The notes: generated from the letters alone by a model not told the origin. A stretch of 64,000 nt of DNA from Anthonomus grandis grandis (GCF_022605725.1 NC_065556.1:28503140-28567139); one strand, 5' to 3'. Positions 57,601 through 64,000 are shown, counted from the stretch's first letter. Program-made: numbers and translations.

Positions 57601-60600
57601 ATATTACAATATTTTTTGTAGTAAAATAATATTTTTGTAAATTTATAAATAGAATGTAAAAATTAGAAAGTTCAAGTTCATTTTCATTCACATTCAAATA
57701 AGTTTGCACAATAGAAACTAGATACTTTTACATATCTTGAGAGTTGACAAGGCTCCCATTCCTCCTGTCAATGCTCTGTAAGAAGTATTATCATTGGATT
57801 ATCATGCATTTCAAGAAAAACAGCCATTTGATCAATTTTAATTCTTAAAGAAAGAATATTTAAGGTTTGCAAGGAAATAGCATTACAATTATCATTATTA
57901 ATTGCTCAGGTACTGTTATGATTGATTGTTGAATATCTAAAAAATATGTGTCAACAACAATGGAACAAAATTTATCTTTACCATGTTTTACTTGTTTCAG
58001 TGCTTGTTATTTTTTTTGTTAGTAAACTAAATTTGAGACTATAATCTTTTTATTTTGAAAAACATTTTTGACTCACCATTTATATTTTGAGCCAAAACAT
58101 CTGATTTAAATAAAGTGAGTCGTTTACAAGACAATTATTATTTAAACTTGATAAATTAGTCATAATGTTGAATATATACTGATTTGAATTATAAAAGTTA
58201 TTTCTAGGTGTAGTACACAATAGTCAGTTTGTGTTGACCCATTTGTTTGCCGGCTTGTAGATTTTTCTTTTTGTAAATATTTGATTCAATACAAAAAAAA
58301 CCATTTTCACTAAAGTCTATTTTGTTTTTAGTCAGCATTATCTCATAGCCTTGCACAGTACCTGTAGTGAATAATAATCTTTACTGAAGTACTTTGACAA
58401 GTAGCTAAGCACATGTTTACCAAACCCGACAGTTAAAAACAGCACTTTCTTTTTATTTATTTATTTTTATTTATTTAATCAATACACAGGATCAACCCCA
58501 TTACAAAAAAATATATATATTTCTGAAAAAGAAATAAAAGCTAGACTACCTATGCACTAATTACTAATTAACAATAATTATCACACTTAAGTGATAGGAC
58601 TTACTTATAGGGAAATTCCTACAAGTTTAATATAATTTTTAATAGTATTTTTTGTTCTTATGTTCAATATTCTTATTGTTAAAATCTAATTTCCATTTTT
58701 TTGATGCAATTTATTTATTTATTCATGCCAAAAAGTATAAAGCTTTTACACAAGTCAGTCAAAAATATAACTCCAAATAAAAGTATTAAACTGTAAAATT
58801 CATTTTACCTAAGAACAAAAATAAAACACAAATAAGCCTAAAAAGTAATGCTTAAAAACACTTAACAGTAAAAGTCAAGAGACCCAGCCTATGCAATAGC
58901 ACTGAAATTTGAGCTCAGGAATTCCTCAAATGAATAAAAAGCATTGGTGACTAAAAAATGTTTTACCTTTGTCTTATAAGCATTAAGAGGCAAATCCTTA
59001 ACGGATACCGGCAGGACATTAAAGAACTTAATTCCATAATAAGACACGCCATTACGGGTACGCTCGAGTCTCCTAAATGGTGCCACCAAGGAGCCACTAT
59101 TTCTGGTGTCATGACTGTGAGTGCTAGCATGAGTCGCAAACCTGGGTAGGTTTTCCCTAATGAATACAAGGCACAGAAGTATGAAGGCGCTTGGCAAGGT
59201 CAGAACTCTCAGAAGCCTGAAGTGGACCCTACAACAATCCCTGTATCCAATCTGCGCAATCACTCGCAGACATCGACGTTGCAATGCAAAAATCCTGGGC
59301 ATATGCGCTGAATGACCCCAGTTTAGTAAGTTATACGTCATTAGAGAGTGAAAATATCCAAAGTAAGCTGTCCTGAGAGTACCTGCGGAGACAGACCCAG
59401 ACAAATTGCGAATCAGGAAAGTACACCTTGATAATTTGGTTGACAATTCATCTATGTGACCTTGCCACGTCAAACCACTATCCAATCTAATACCCAGAAA
59501 ATCCACAGACACACCTAAAGATTGTTGCTGGGAATCAACGTCCCGAAGGGAAAAAATTATATTTTGAGTTTTGGACTCATTTAAGCACAATTTATTGGAA
59601 ACGGCCCAGTCTCTAAACTGAGAACAAGATTCTTGAGCCTTGAGCGAAATGTTTGCGCAACTCCTATTAGTACACAGGGATGTAGTATCATCAGCATACA
59701 AATAGAAAGTGCAATCAGGGTGACAAGTTGGTAGGTCATTAACAAATATAAGAAACAGGATAGGCCCGAGAACGGATCCCTGAGGCACTCCATGCTCAAT
59801 CGACAAACTCCGAGACCTACATCTCCCAAAACAAACAAACTGACTTCGGTCACTCAAGTAGGACTGTAGCAGTGACAGACTTCTCGAACAAAATTTGTAG
59901 TGGTTGAGCTTTTGAAGAAGAATATTATGCTCCACACAATCAAAAGCCCTAGATAAATCGTAAAATGAGGCTTGGGAGTACAGCGCACTTTCAAATCCGT
60001 CAAGCACCGCATCACACAGGTTCTGGACCGCACCAGTGGTGGAGTGTTTCTTTCTAAACCCATGTTGGTTCACATAAAATAAAGAGTTTTGTTCAAAATA
60101 CTCCTCTATTTGAGTCTTGAGTAAAGACTCAAAGATCTTTCCAATGATAGGCACCAGAGAAATGGGACGGTAGTTTTCAACATCCACTTTTGAACCCTTC
60201 TTGTGAATAGGAATGACCTTAGCAATTTTAAGACAGGATGGAAATGTGCCCTCAAAGATAGCCAGGTTGATTAGTTTGGTCAGGGGAACAATAATTAAAT
60301 TCTTAATAGTCTTTATGAGTCTGATATTCAAATCATATGGATCATTGCTTGCACTATTCTTCATGCCATCAATCACCTGACGGACCTGGATGAAAGTAAC
60401 TTCGGCAAAGGAAAAGCCGGGTCCGCAGGGGCCAGTCAAATAAGCTAAAGGATTTTTGGGAGGCAGAGGAAGAGTCTCTTTTAGTTTGGCAGGAACATTC
60501 ACGAAAGATTCATTAAAATGGCTGGCATTAATATCACTCAGCTCCGATTCCTTTATGCTAGGGTTCAGAGCTGTAATTACCCTCCACATTGCCCAGACAG

Positions 60601-61049
60601 GGTTACTTGACTGGCTAATGAAGTGTTCAAATTCTTTATTACCTAAACTTTATTAAGGCTTTTAGGATATTGTTATAAGTAGGTGCATTGTACTATAATA
60701 TAGAGGTACGCTGTTTTTTAATATATCCTTATTTTGACTCAAATAGAGTTCAAAAAATTGATGAAACAGTAAATAAGACTTACTTGTCCCTCTCGTTTTC
60801 GTCGCTCCTGCTAGTATTTAAAGTAACAGCCTGCAGGGTATCCAATTGCTGCGTGACTTCTTCAACCCATCTACAGTTGACTAATTCATGCAAGTGCAAG
60901 GAGGCCCTGCAGTGGGGACACTGGGACCTTTGTTCCGTTAACCAGCGCCTTATGCACACATAACAGCACAGTTTCGAGCAGTGAGGACACAGGTGAGCGT
61001 CTCTCAGTTTTTCCATACATATGAAACATCGAAACACTTCGGCAAGGGT
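27651..61049 (-). CDS. TRIM37: TRIM37 E3 ubiquitin ligase (RING, B-box, coiled coil, MATH)
   Basis: In vertebrates an E3 ligase at centrosomes and peroxisomes. Exons from the 5' side (minus): 61049-60784 RING (CFICMEKL...CPHCSKLCCYVCIRRW); 53698-53488 B-box (CHQCALWGGTHSGHTF); 53436-53290 and 53229-53060 coiled coil; 53000-52791, 47254-47075 and 47020-46906 MATH (YEYRVEMIHQ, EFASDFEVGECWGYNRFF); 46729-46467; 46409-46298; 41864-41724 (Ser-rich); 41671-41557; 40498-40295 (GENDVEY); 40237-40136; 40093-39958; 34571-34361; 27855-27741; 27678-27651 (ends NDSHSV). About 908 residues. The exon with the start codon was not found: the RING exon opens at an acceptor with TLAEVFRCF. All phases fit except the 40136/40093 junction, which is one base out. 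Introns are filled with transposons. Identity is very strong in the RING and MATH parts, moderate in the tail. Confidence 0.93.
27915..30301 (-). mobile_element. Mariner-like element with ~480-bp TIRs
   Basis: Ends CACTGTGTCCCATTTTGG (27915) and its exact complement ending at 30301, each flanked by TA (27913-27914, 30302-30303). The inverted repeats are nearly identical for about 480 bp and include several inner copies of CAGGG(T/C). The transposase pseudogene is on the minus strand. The left end is 59 bp from the TRIM37 exon 27855-27741, inside the 3' splice-site region of that intron. Confidence 0.9.
28634..29739 (-). pseudogene. Mariner-like transposase with an almost complete catalytic domain
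   Basis: The frame starts at ATG 29739 (MADGENMEFQNF), shifts near 29640, and continues with FPERRQPSRATVFRL (helix-turn-helix) and ISCRKIEEEIGVSKTKVQKI. One TAA interrupts it at about 29364-29366. Then FKPYKINIIQELHPDDP, LIWSDESHISSSG (first Asp), GRFGFSVSCFVLG, IYFQQDGAPAHNSR (second Asp) and WPRSPDFWSVLDFFVWSYL (third Asp) run unbroken to 28634. All three catalytic acids are visible, so the damage is one frameshift and one stop. Confidence 0.85.
30470..32155 (-). mobile_element. 5'-truncated LINE with reverse transcriptase remnants
   Basis: From 32155 downward on the minus strand: LTLLDFSKSFDTIDHKLLLA, then FLPLTMGVPQGSILGPLLF and LQQYADDSQVYIAF (YADD intact), then ENHHLKLNASKSCVMF. The frame breaks near 31670. 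C-terminal remnants include SRNRITPYLNSNLILNMSNR at 31393-31205. It interrupts a local duplication: the flanking phrase AGTTATATAGAA occurs near 30454 and again at 32590 in the uninterrupted copy. Confidence 0.75.
32156..34080. repeat. Tandemly duplicated block rich in TGCCTGGAA motifs
   Basis: A unit beginning GAACGTCGAGAAACTCCCAC at 32162 is repeated at 32606 with over 85% apparent identity (AAATAATGTGCCTGTA, CCTCGAGGGAAAAGACC, GCTAAAAGTAACAGTAATTT). Each unit contains several CTTCCAGGCATTT or AACTGCCT(G/C)GAAAA phrases. A solo LTR interrupts the second unit. Confidence 0.7.
32935..33723. mobile_element. Solo LTR (789 bp) with 5-bp TSD
   Basis: It begins TGGCGTGGTTTGGG and ends GATTTTAAACA, the TG...CA termini of a long terminal repeat, and is flanked by CTTGG on both sides (32930-32934, 33724-33728). 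The neighbouring unit of the tandem duplication reads CTCCTTAGATTAAATGCC without the insert, which confirms the insertion point. No internal retroelement genes remain. Confidence 0.85.
34575..35921. other. TRIM37 intron sequence without recognised feature
   Basis: AT-rich non-coding sequence between the 34571-34361 exon and the hAT element. No repeats or reading frames stand out. Confidence 0.5.
35922..39526 (+). mobile_element. Nearly complete hAT transposon, 3.6 kb
   Basis: Terminal inverted repeat CAGGCCCGTTCCTGG at 35922-35936 with its complement ending at 39526. The 8-bp target site duplication TATATTTG flanks it exactly (35914-35921, 39527-39534). It carries a long transposase gene on the plus strand with two visible lesions. 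It sits in the TRIM37 intron between exons 40093-39958 and 34571-34361. Confidence 0.95.
36818..39270 (+). pseudogene. ZMYM1-like hAT transposase with one frameshift and one stop
   Basis: From ATG 36818: a basic N-terminus (KKLSGAQNKKRRLERESE), a TTF-type zinc-binding region (FCIFCKIFSLQSHKL, RHLSANLSRHENSMEHLKC), the DUF4371 region (AIYYPIILDGTPDASHVEQL, GFFQVTNTTGEGLF), and RGQGYDNGANMSGKRVG. The frame slips by one base near 38140, continues from YSAHTLNLTVNDAAK through VSETRWESRINAIRPLRY, meets an in-frame TAA at 38722-38724 and resumes to 39270 with the C-terminal dimerisation segment LPISVASGERSFSKSKI, LRTSMSQERLLDLAIISI. About 815 codons in all. The two lesions are probably recent given how well the rest is kept. 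Confidence 0.9.
41300..41305 (-). terminator. Poly(A) signal after the alternative TRIM37 exon
   Basis: AATAAA on the minus strand within TATAATAAAGTC, 64 nt downstream of the alternative stop codon. Confidence 0.45.
41369..41454 (-). CDS. Possible alternative 3' terminal exon of TRIM37
   Basis: On the minus strand an acceptor TTAATTTAG precedes GACGGGGC. Joined to the exon 41671-41557 (which ends TCA G) it keeps the frame: ETMSG, then RGDARKSSFNDYECQDPERG and a stop at 41369-41371, adding 28 residues. GC content and codon use rise here compared with the intron around it, and AATAAA follows 64 nt after the stop (41305-41300). The result would be a TRIM37 form of about 590 residues ending just after the MATH and Ser-rich parts. 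No transcript evidence is available from the sequence alone. Confidence 0.5.
41890..43140. other. TRIM37 intron, no recognised feature
   Basis: AT-rich intron sequence upstream (in TRIM37 orientation, downstream) of the Penelope-like debris. No coding similarity seen. Confidence 0.45.
43155..43195 (+). ncRNA. Degraded hammerhead-like motif
   Basis: CTGTGGAAGATGCATCG...GCGAAACACGAGG has the spacing of a hammerhead core, but the first box is changed (CTGATGA to CTGTGGA). Probably inactive and part of the Penelope-like element remains. Confidence 0.25.
43990..44750 (-). mobile_element. Penelope-like retroelement fragment (GIY-YIG end)
   Basis: On the minus strand the linker after the reverse transcriptase (KEPKETKYFSLPFWGPISHK, then SHLIKTGFKTVHTLKS) leads into the GIY-YIG endonuclease start FFYIGQTGR and then EHCKEIEKLRSSNIKSNFAR, HIHLNNHNFDPLL, LDLLEILGINRAIQ. 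Frameshifts are present around 44385-44470. The RT core is missing. Confidence 0.8.
44761..44803 (+). ncRNA. Hammerhead-ribozyme-like motif next to the Penelope-like fragment
   Basis: ATCT - CTGATGA (44765-44771) - stem II GGACAT/ATGTTC - GAAA (44790-44793) - C AT GTA (44794-44799) - GGAT. ATCT and GGAT can pair as a four-base stem I, and GTA fits the GUH cleavage triplet. Stem III is one C-G pair plus A-U, closed by only two bases, shorter than the usual four-nucleotide loop. Minimal hammerheads are known from Penelope-like elements. Here the motif is on the strand opposite to the GIY-YIG frame. Confidence 0.5.
45203..45720 (+). mobile_element. LINE 3' fragment
   Basis: NVRGLGVLLDSKFRCLPHYN followed by frame breaks and FRLPFQHANYGLFSPITRIM, which are the connection and C-terminal blocks of Jockey-like reverse transcriptases. 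Most of the domain is missing. Confidence 0.6.
45736..46101. mobile_element. Non-autonomous hAT element (366 bp) with 8-bp TSD
   Basis: The left end TAGTGATGCG and the right end, whose complement is TAGTGTTGTA, carry imperfect terminal repeats that run on into TCCGGAT. The 8-bp target duplication CCGAACAG is present on both sides (45728-45735, 46102-46109). The interior contains many CCGAAT/ATCCGGA phrases in both orientations and no coding capacity. Confidence 0.85.
47490..47870 (+). mobile_element. Possible LTR end with primer-binding-site-like sequence
   Basis: AATAAACACACCAAAC at about 47829 is followed by GGATGGCGCCCACAAC, which looks like a retrotransposon LTR end and a tRNA primer-binding site (TGGCGCCCA). 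No gag or pol follows and no partner LTR was found, so this is tentative. Confidence 0.3.
48000..48985 (+). mobile_element. Highly decayed LINE reverse transcriptase
   Basis: DLTKVFDY (about 48035), YADDMTSIISSYALSRSL (about 48627) and the C-terminal VESYYYARAYSLLNYALIY and ILFKGSRESYRQLFPNLKVL (about 48810-48960) occur in the right order but in several frames. It abuts a second LINE. Confidence 0.7.
49370..49470. repeat. Foldback element with 38-bp perfect inverted repeats
   Basis: Arms 49370-49407 and 49433-49470 (beginning TCATATACTTTTTTATATGA) are exact reverse complements with a 25-nt loop. It interrupts the LINE coding frame right after SAIPKI. Confidence 0.85.
49605..49905. repeat. 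MITE-like repeat copy 2
   Basis: Inner copies of TTGAAAAGAAGAAAC and TTCTTCTTTTCAATTG near the two ends form a short inverted repeat. It shares CTCAGCTCCTAGGTATATAA and CAAGTAAATTATTGTATTTAA with the interrupted copy at 45050-46195. It lies inside the LINE at 48986-51390. Confidence 0.6.
51391..52104. other. TRIM37 intron, no recognised coding feature
   Basis: AT-rich intron sequence between the LINE 3' end and the hammerhead-like motif. Confidence 0.45.
52105..52146 (-). ncRNA. Minimal type I hammerhead ribozyme candidate
   Basis: Read on the minus strand: stem I strand AGGC (52146-52143), CTGATGA (52142-52136), stem II GCTCC-GATA-GGAGC, GAAA (52120-52117), C-ACGT-G forming the tiny stem III, UA completing the GUA triplet (cleavage after 52109), and GCTT (52108-52105) pairing with AGGC. 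All conserved core bases are present and stem II pairs perfectly. Short-stem-III hammerheads of this kind are typical of Penelope-like elements and retrozymes. No such element's coding region is recognisable beside it. Confidence 0.65.
52150..52790. other. TRIM37 intron near the MATH exon, no recognised feature
   Basis: AT-rich non-coding sequence running up to the donor site of exon 53000-52791. Confidence 0.45.
54472..56952 (+). mobile_element. PIF/Harbinger transposon inserted in an old LINE
   Basis: GTGGGACTCT at 54472-54481 and its complement at 56943-56952 are probable ends of the element; the LINE reading continues across this interval, which supports the boundaries. I could not establish a 3-bp target duplication. 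The transposase relic is on the plus strand. Confidence 0.65.
54890..56186 (+). pseudogene. HARBI1-like nuclease (PIF/Harbinger transposase)
   Basis: The frame opens with MSDPFAFRTADF; a one-base loss in a T run (about 54933) shifts it into ELFRLNKDLVTYLFNNLIP. Catalytic blocks: GIIVCIDCTHIAFLAP (first Asp), INSRYPGSTNDAF (second Asp), then TGA in place of the usual Trp codon at 55444. A probable natural intron (donor near 55492, acceptor AG at about 55785) joins to GERSNWLLGDSGYPLEPWLM, TPEGRYNRSHKITRSIIERC and NGRLKQVFRCLLGERKLRY, which gives the Glu (IERCNGRLK). It ends with VRQEMVQRYFQ at 56186. Only the frameshift and the TGA prevent translation of a full nuclease. The second Harbinger protein (MADF/Myb-like) was not seen. 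Confidence 0.85.
58448..58610 (-). mobile_element. 3' end fragment of the 48986-51390 LINE family
   Basis: The minus-strand sequence AATTATTGTTAATTAGTAAT, AATATATATATTTTTTTGTAATGGGG and the tail (ATTT)n on the plus strand at 58448-58478 match the 3' untranslated region of the LINE at 48986-51390. It is a severely 5'-truncated insertion. Confidence 0.65.
58705..60648 (-). mobile_element. 5'-truncated LINE with an intact reverse transcriptase frame
   Basis: The element starts abruptly at about 60648 within coding sequence and ends in a TAAATAAATAAATT tail (about 58728-58713). The reading frame inside has no stop over about 580 codons. It lies in the intron between the RING and B-box exons of TRIM37. 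Confidence 0.8.
58889..60589 (-). CDS. Non-LTR retrotransposon reverse transcriptase (566 aa, 5'-truncated)
   Basis: Jockey-type reverse transcriptase for target-primed reverse transcription. Blocks: LKIAKVIPIHKKGSKVDVEN YRPISLVP, NQHGFRKKHSTTGA, FYDLSRAFDCVEHNILLQKL, IEHGVPQGSVLGPILFLIF, FYLYADDTTSLC (YADD catalytic box), NKLCLNESKTQNIIF, VDFLGIRLDSGLTWQGHI and the C-terminal RCLRVIAQIGYRDCCRVHF. The first ATG of the open frame is at 60589, but coding similarity extends upstream to the truncation point, so this is not the original start. The endonuclease domain is absent. The lack of stops marks this as one of the youngest LINE insertions in the window; by itself it cannot cut a target. Confidence 0.85.
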   Translation of the reverse strand: MWRVITALNPSIKESELSDINASHFNESFVNVPAKLKETLPLPPKNPLAYLTGPCGPGFSFAEVTFIQVRQVIDGMKNSASNDPYDLNIRLIKTIKNLIIVPLTKLINLAIFEGTFPSCLKIAKVIPIHKKGSKVDVENYRPISLVPIIGKIFESLLKTQIEEYFEQNSLFYVNQHGFRKKHSTTGAVQNLCDAVLDGFESALYSQASFYDLSRAFDCVEHNILLQKLNHYKFCSRSLSLLQSYLSDRSQFVCFGRCRSRSLSIEHGVPQGSVLGPILFLIFVNDLPTCHPDCTFYLYADDTTSLCTNRSCANISLKAQESCSQFRDWAVSNKLCLNESKTQNIIFSLRDVDSQQQSLGVSVDFLGIRLDSGLTWQGHIDELSTKLSRCTFLIRNLSGSVSAGTLRTAYFGYFHSLMTYNLLNWGHSAHMPRIFALQRRCLRVIAQIGYRDCCRVHFRLLRVLTLPSAFILLCLVFIRENLPRFATHASTHSHDTRNSGSLVAPFRRLERTRNGVSYYGIKFFNVLPVSVKDLPLNAYKTKVKHFLVTNAFYSFEEFLSSNFSAIA

Positions 61050-61054
61050 CTGCA

Positions 61055-61200
61055 AGAGTAAGGAACAACTATTGTTTACTCGCGAATAATCGTTTTAGTT
61101 AAATCATGAAAAAACTTTGATCGTAGACAAGATAAGCTCATAAATTTTACATGGAATCATGTAATATTTGTGATTATGATAACCATAGGTCACACAGTAT
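61055..61200. other. Intron immediately upstream of the TRIM37 RING exon
   Basis: The minus-strand acceptor TTACTCTTGCAG ends at 61050. I found no convincing upstream exon with the start codon here or further right. Confidence 0.5.
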
Positions 61201-61775
61201 CGGGCTGTGTGTAAATCTGAGTTGCCAAAGCTGCTTGACTGCCTGGTCAGTCATAGGATTGCCTGGAGTTTTAAATCTTTATTTAATCCTGAGCAATTTG
61301 GATTTATAAAAGGCATAATTTGGTGCTGTATGTCAACTACCTCTACCGCTGCTTGGAGAAGGGACTTCAGGTTGACTCAATATATACAGATTTTTCCAAA
61401 GAACATTACTCGACTTATGTTTTATGCATAAGGTTTTAAATGCTACTATAGATTGTCCCGAGTTATTGTCTCTTTTTAAACTTAGGGTGCCTTCCAGATT
61501 GAATATACATTCCACCATACCAATTATGGCATTAATGAGCCAATTACACGAATGGCTCGAAGTCCTAATGGTCTGTCAGGACAGATAAACTTTTTTGACT
61601 CTAGGATTACATCTTTTAAGGGGCAGTTAAAGAATATTATTTCATACAGGCTTTAATTAATTAACTCATCTACACCTTTCATTGATTTATAGATAGTTTT
61701 GTATCTGAATATATATGTTTGTATGGGTGTGCTATGTAACACTTTTGTTAATGGATTCCGTAAATAAATAAATTC
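61200..61775 (+). mobile_element. Internally deleted LINE fragment
   Basis: LFNPEQFGFIKGII and YTDFSK-like remains (about 61275-61400) are joined to the C-terminal blocks KVLNATIDCPELLSLFKL, RVPSRLNIHSTIP and FFDSRITSFKGQLKNII, ending with the tail TAAATAAATAAATT at 61759-61773. The RT palm is deleted. Confidence 0.65.
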
Positions 61776-61975
61776 TATTTTTAATATCGACAGATAAATG
61801 TTTACCGCGAGGCATCTTAAGCAGCCAAATACCGTCAACTTATCAGTAAAATAAGTAACAATATAATCAGTAACAATAAGTAAAATATTTTGCATGATTT
61901 GAGAAATATTTCAAAAATGTTCTAAAAACACTGAAGAATTCTTTTTTCAATTTTCATTTTTCAATTTATTCAAAC

Positions 61976-63430
61976 TTAATACATTTGTTTTTTATACAAT
62001 TTACTTTAAAACTGCACAATGGATTATAAATCTGTGTGTGCAGTAGTTAATACTTACATTTTTAAGAAATACTTAAGTAAATAAACAATAAACAATAATA
62101 ATAATAATGAGGTTATATAATGTTAATTTATGGAAGGAGACTAAGCTAATTTAGTGGAAAAAGAAATCTAGTGAGAAGGAATTAGCAAGTTAATCTAGCC
62201 AAAATTATTAATAGCTACCTCACTATCAATAAGCCATTTTTTAAATCTATGTTTAATTTGACAATAGTTTCCTGTTCTTAGTGAAAGAGGCAGGAAATTG
62301 TACAGTTTGGGAGCAAGAAAATAGATATGTCTCTGTATGGCTGAACTATTTACTAAAGGTATATTAACATTTTGCGGAGATGAATTTCTAGTATTTAATT
62401 GATGAGATATTTCCTGTTTATAACAATCTGTTTTTAACATAAATCATTCATGAAATAGGAATTCAGATGGGTATCCTCCATAGTTTAGAATTGATTCAAT
62501 TAAATATAAATATATAGTTTTAAGAATTTTAATTGGTAGGATGTTACGTAGCTCATAAAACTTATAAATCAACTTCCTTATTTTAGCAGTTACAAATTCT
62601 ATGTGTGATTTCCAAGTTAAATTTTCATCCATGAATACACCTAGATACTTAATATTACATTTTCTTTTAACAGTAGATTGACATTTGCCTTGGTCCTCAG
62701 TACCTTCAAAGTTCAAGAGCTCAGTACCTTGAGCTCTTGAACTTTAGGAAGGGTTGCCTGAGTTAATGCAAACATCATAAAATGGGTCTTATCAATATTA
62801 AGTGATAACAAACTAAAATCCAACCATCTCTTTATGTATGTTATTGCTAATTCTGCTTTTCTAATAGCTGATTGCCATGTATTGCCATTTACTATAATGA
62901 CACTGTCATCCGCAAAACAGAGAACCCTTCCCTCATTCAACACAGAAAAAATCCCATTCATATAGATGTTAAACAAGACTGGCCCCAGCACTGTACCCTG
63001 TGGCACACCAACTCCCACTTTTACAGGATCACTTTTCTCCTCTGTTAATTTTACTTTCTGAGTTCTGTAATAGATTATTTGCTATTCCTCTTATCCCCAT
63101 ATCATATAATCTGTTTAATAAAATGTGATGTGCCACAGTGTCAAAGGCTTTGGTCAAGTCCAGGAATATTGCCACTACTTTCTCTTTGCTATCTAAAGAT
63201 TTTATAATTTGTTCTGTCACTTTGCACAATGCATTTTCTGCATTAACATTATTTTTAAAAGCAAACTGACTTTCGGATAATAATTTATGTTTATTCAAGA
63301 ATATCATTAATTTATGTTTAAGGCATTTTTTTATTATTTTACTAACAGTACTTATTATTGCAATTGGTCTATAATTATTCATTAACCTTCTATCACCCTG
63401 CTTATAAAAGAGGAATAATTTCAGCTTTTT
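61976..63430 (-). mobile_element. LINE with broken reverse transcriptase
   Basis: Minus-strand blocks: MNNYRPIAIISTVSKIIKKC, SESQFAFKNNVNAENALCKV, VAIFLDLTKAFDTVAHHILL, a frameshift near 63025, VGVGVPQGTVLGPVLFNIYM, RVLCFADDSVIIVNGN (FADD box), LSLNIDKTHFMMFA, a hairpin and frame break near 62720, CNIKYLGVFMDENLTWKSHI and SSAIQRHIYFLAPKLYNFLP ending at 62195. Sequence upstream of 63430 is not recognisably coding. Confidence 0.75.
62708..62745. repeat. 16-bp perfect hairpin inside the LINE
   Basis: Arms AAAGTTCAAGAGCTCA (62708-62723) and its complement (62730-62745) surround GTACCT, exactly where the reverse transcriptase frame breaks. It looks like a template-switch foldback made during reverse transcription. 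Confidence 0.75.
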
Positions 63431-64000
63431 TAAGAACAGTTGGATATACTCCCGAACTAAAAATGATGTTAATAATGTGTTTCAGAGGTTTAAGTAAAAA
63501 AATATGATTATCTTTTATTACTTCTGATGTAATGCCATCTTCTCCACAAGAGACACCATTCTTAAGATTTGGTGTCCCTTGGTAAAATGAGATAAGAATT
63601 AACAGTTTTTATTGGCAAACCATTTACAAGTACCATCCATGTTTTTATTTACAGAAATTCTATGCTAAAAGTCATCATCATATTTTATTTTAGCAACTTA
63701 TTGCTCTACATTTTTCCACTACTGTATGTATACTATAATTATTCTATTTATTATAAAATGGTTCTGCCGTCAACGAATAAATACTATATTACATATGCTT
63801 ACAGAATCTGCAGATGGGCTGGCATAACACTCCATTATGAATATGAATATAAATTAATTAAAATATGAATTTTTACAAATGATTTTGTCAAGTTTAGTGT
63901 GACAGGAGACCTAAAGGTTAAGAAGTAAGTGTTGTCACTGTCTGATTTAGTTTAGCACAAGAATTTTAATAATCCAGCCCAAAGAAATGCAGTTATCAAA
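63431..64000. other. Right end of window, no recognised gene
   Basis: AT-rich sequence. The open frame at 63662-63868 has no recognisable similarity and a low-complexity composition; I do not support it as a gene. Confidence 0.5.

Larger units (their letters stand above)
53870..58430 (-). mobile_element. Old LINE split by a Harbinger transposon
   Basis: Minus-strand blocks in order: NFYILFINLQKYYFTTKNIV and RITKAKEAWSLANELRALKI (57709-57440), FDCMDCELQLEKLDLYGFKE and SNIFFQSYIQDI (about 57060-56950); then, on the other side of the Harbinger, KNGNSVSLPMLET (about 54460), LNKTVFMIKF and FLGIDIDDKLKFE (54300-54120), and VFVIQQRSVSSLCAYLRYYG and LICLFILEIVSLI (54070-53890). Together they retrace a Jockey-type reverse transcriptase with many stops. 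Confidence 0.7.

Noticed and set aside
60688..60963. Open frame on the plus strand over the RING exon
   Set aside because: It is the antisense shadow of the TRIM37 RING exon, which has perfect family similarity.
1..64000. tRNA, rRNA genes or CRISPR arrays
   Set aside because: Nothing resembling cloverleaf box A/B pairs, conserved rRNA segments or regularly spaced repeats was seen by eye; the short repeat clusters have irregular spacing.

Overview
The window is AT-rich eukaryotic DNA, most probably from an insect and plausibly a beetle (inference from gene structure and transposon types; no marker fixes the species). Genes have many exons, short GT-AG introns and AATAAA poly(A) signals. Introns are packed with mariner, hAT, Harbinger, Penelope-like and non-LTR elements. 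I saw no prokaryotic features, CRISPR arrays, tRNA or rRNA genes.

Five host genes can be assembled exon by exon. (1) 2809-3114 (-): a one-exon gene for a 101-residue predicted secreted protein with a TATA box. (2) 4923-12448 (+): TTK/Mps1 spindle-checkpoint kinase, 7 exons, 591 residues, with a 5.1 kb intron holding LINE copies, one of them split by a hAT element. (3) 12728-27128 (+): tektin-1, 7 exons, 419 residues; its ATG lies 280 bp after the TTK stop. (4) 25407-26715 (-): a short-chain dehydrogenase of the retinol dehydrogenase 11-14 type, 6 exons, 316 residues, nested antisense in the last tektin intron. (5) 27651-61049 (-): TRIM37, 17 recognised exons (RING, B-box, coiled coil, MATH, long tail), convergent with tektin. 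Its first exon was not found, and an alternative 3' terminal exon at 41369-41454 would give a shorter form.

Layout: 1-2100 decayed DUF7869-type transposase relic; 2.1-4.9 kb secreted-protein gene and repeats; 4.9-12.4 kb TTK; 12.7-27.1 kb tektin-1 with a mariner relic, a foldback element, LINE debris, a terminal-inverted-repeat element coding a DUF7869-like protein, a mariner with long inverted repeats, and the nested SDR; 27.6-61 kb TRIM37, whose introns hold a second long-TIR mariner, a LINE, a solo LTR, a nearly intact 3.6 kb hAT, a Penelope-like fragment, hammerhead-like motifs, small foldback elements, a Harbinger inserted in a LINE, and a LINE with an open reverse transcriptase frame; 61-64 kb further LINE remains.

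The host genes have no obvious common pathway, although TTK and TRIM37 both act in mitosis/centrosome biology and tektin-1 in ciliary axonemes. The observations most worth following up are the TIR element coding a DUF7869-like protein with possible 4-bp target duplications, the alternative TRIM37 terminus, the mariner that landed at the SDR stop codon, and the hammerhead-like motifs.
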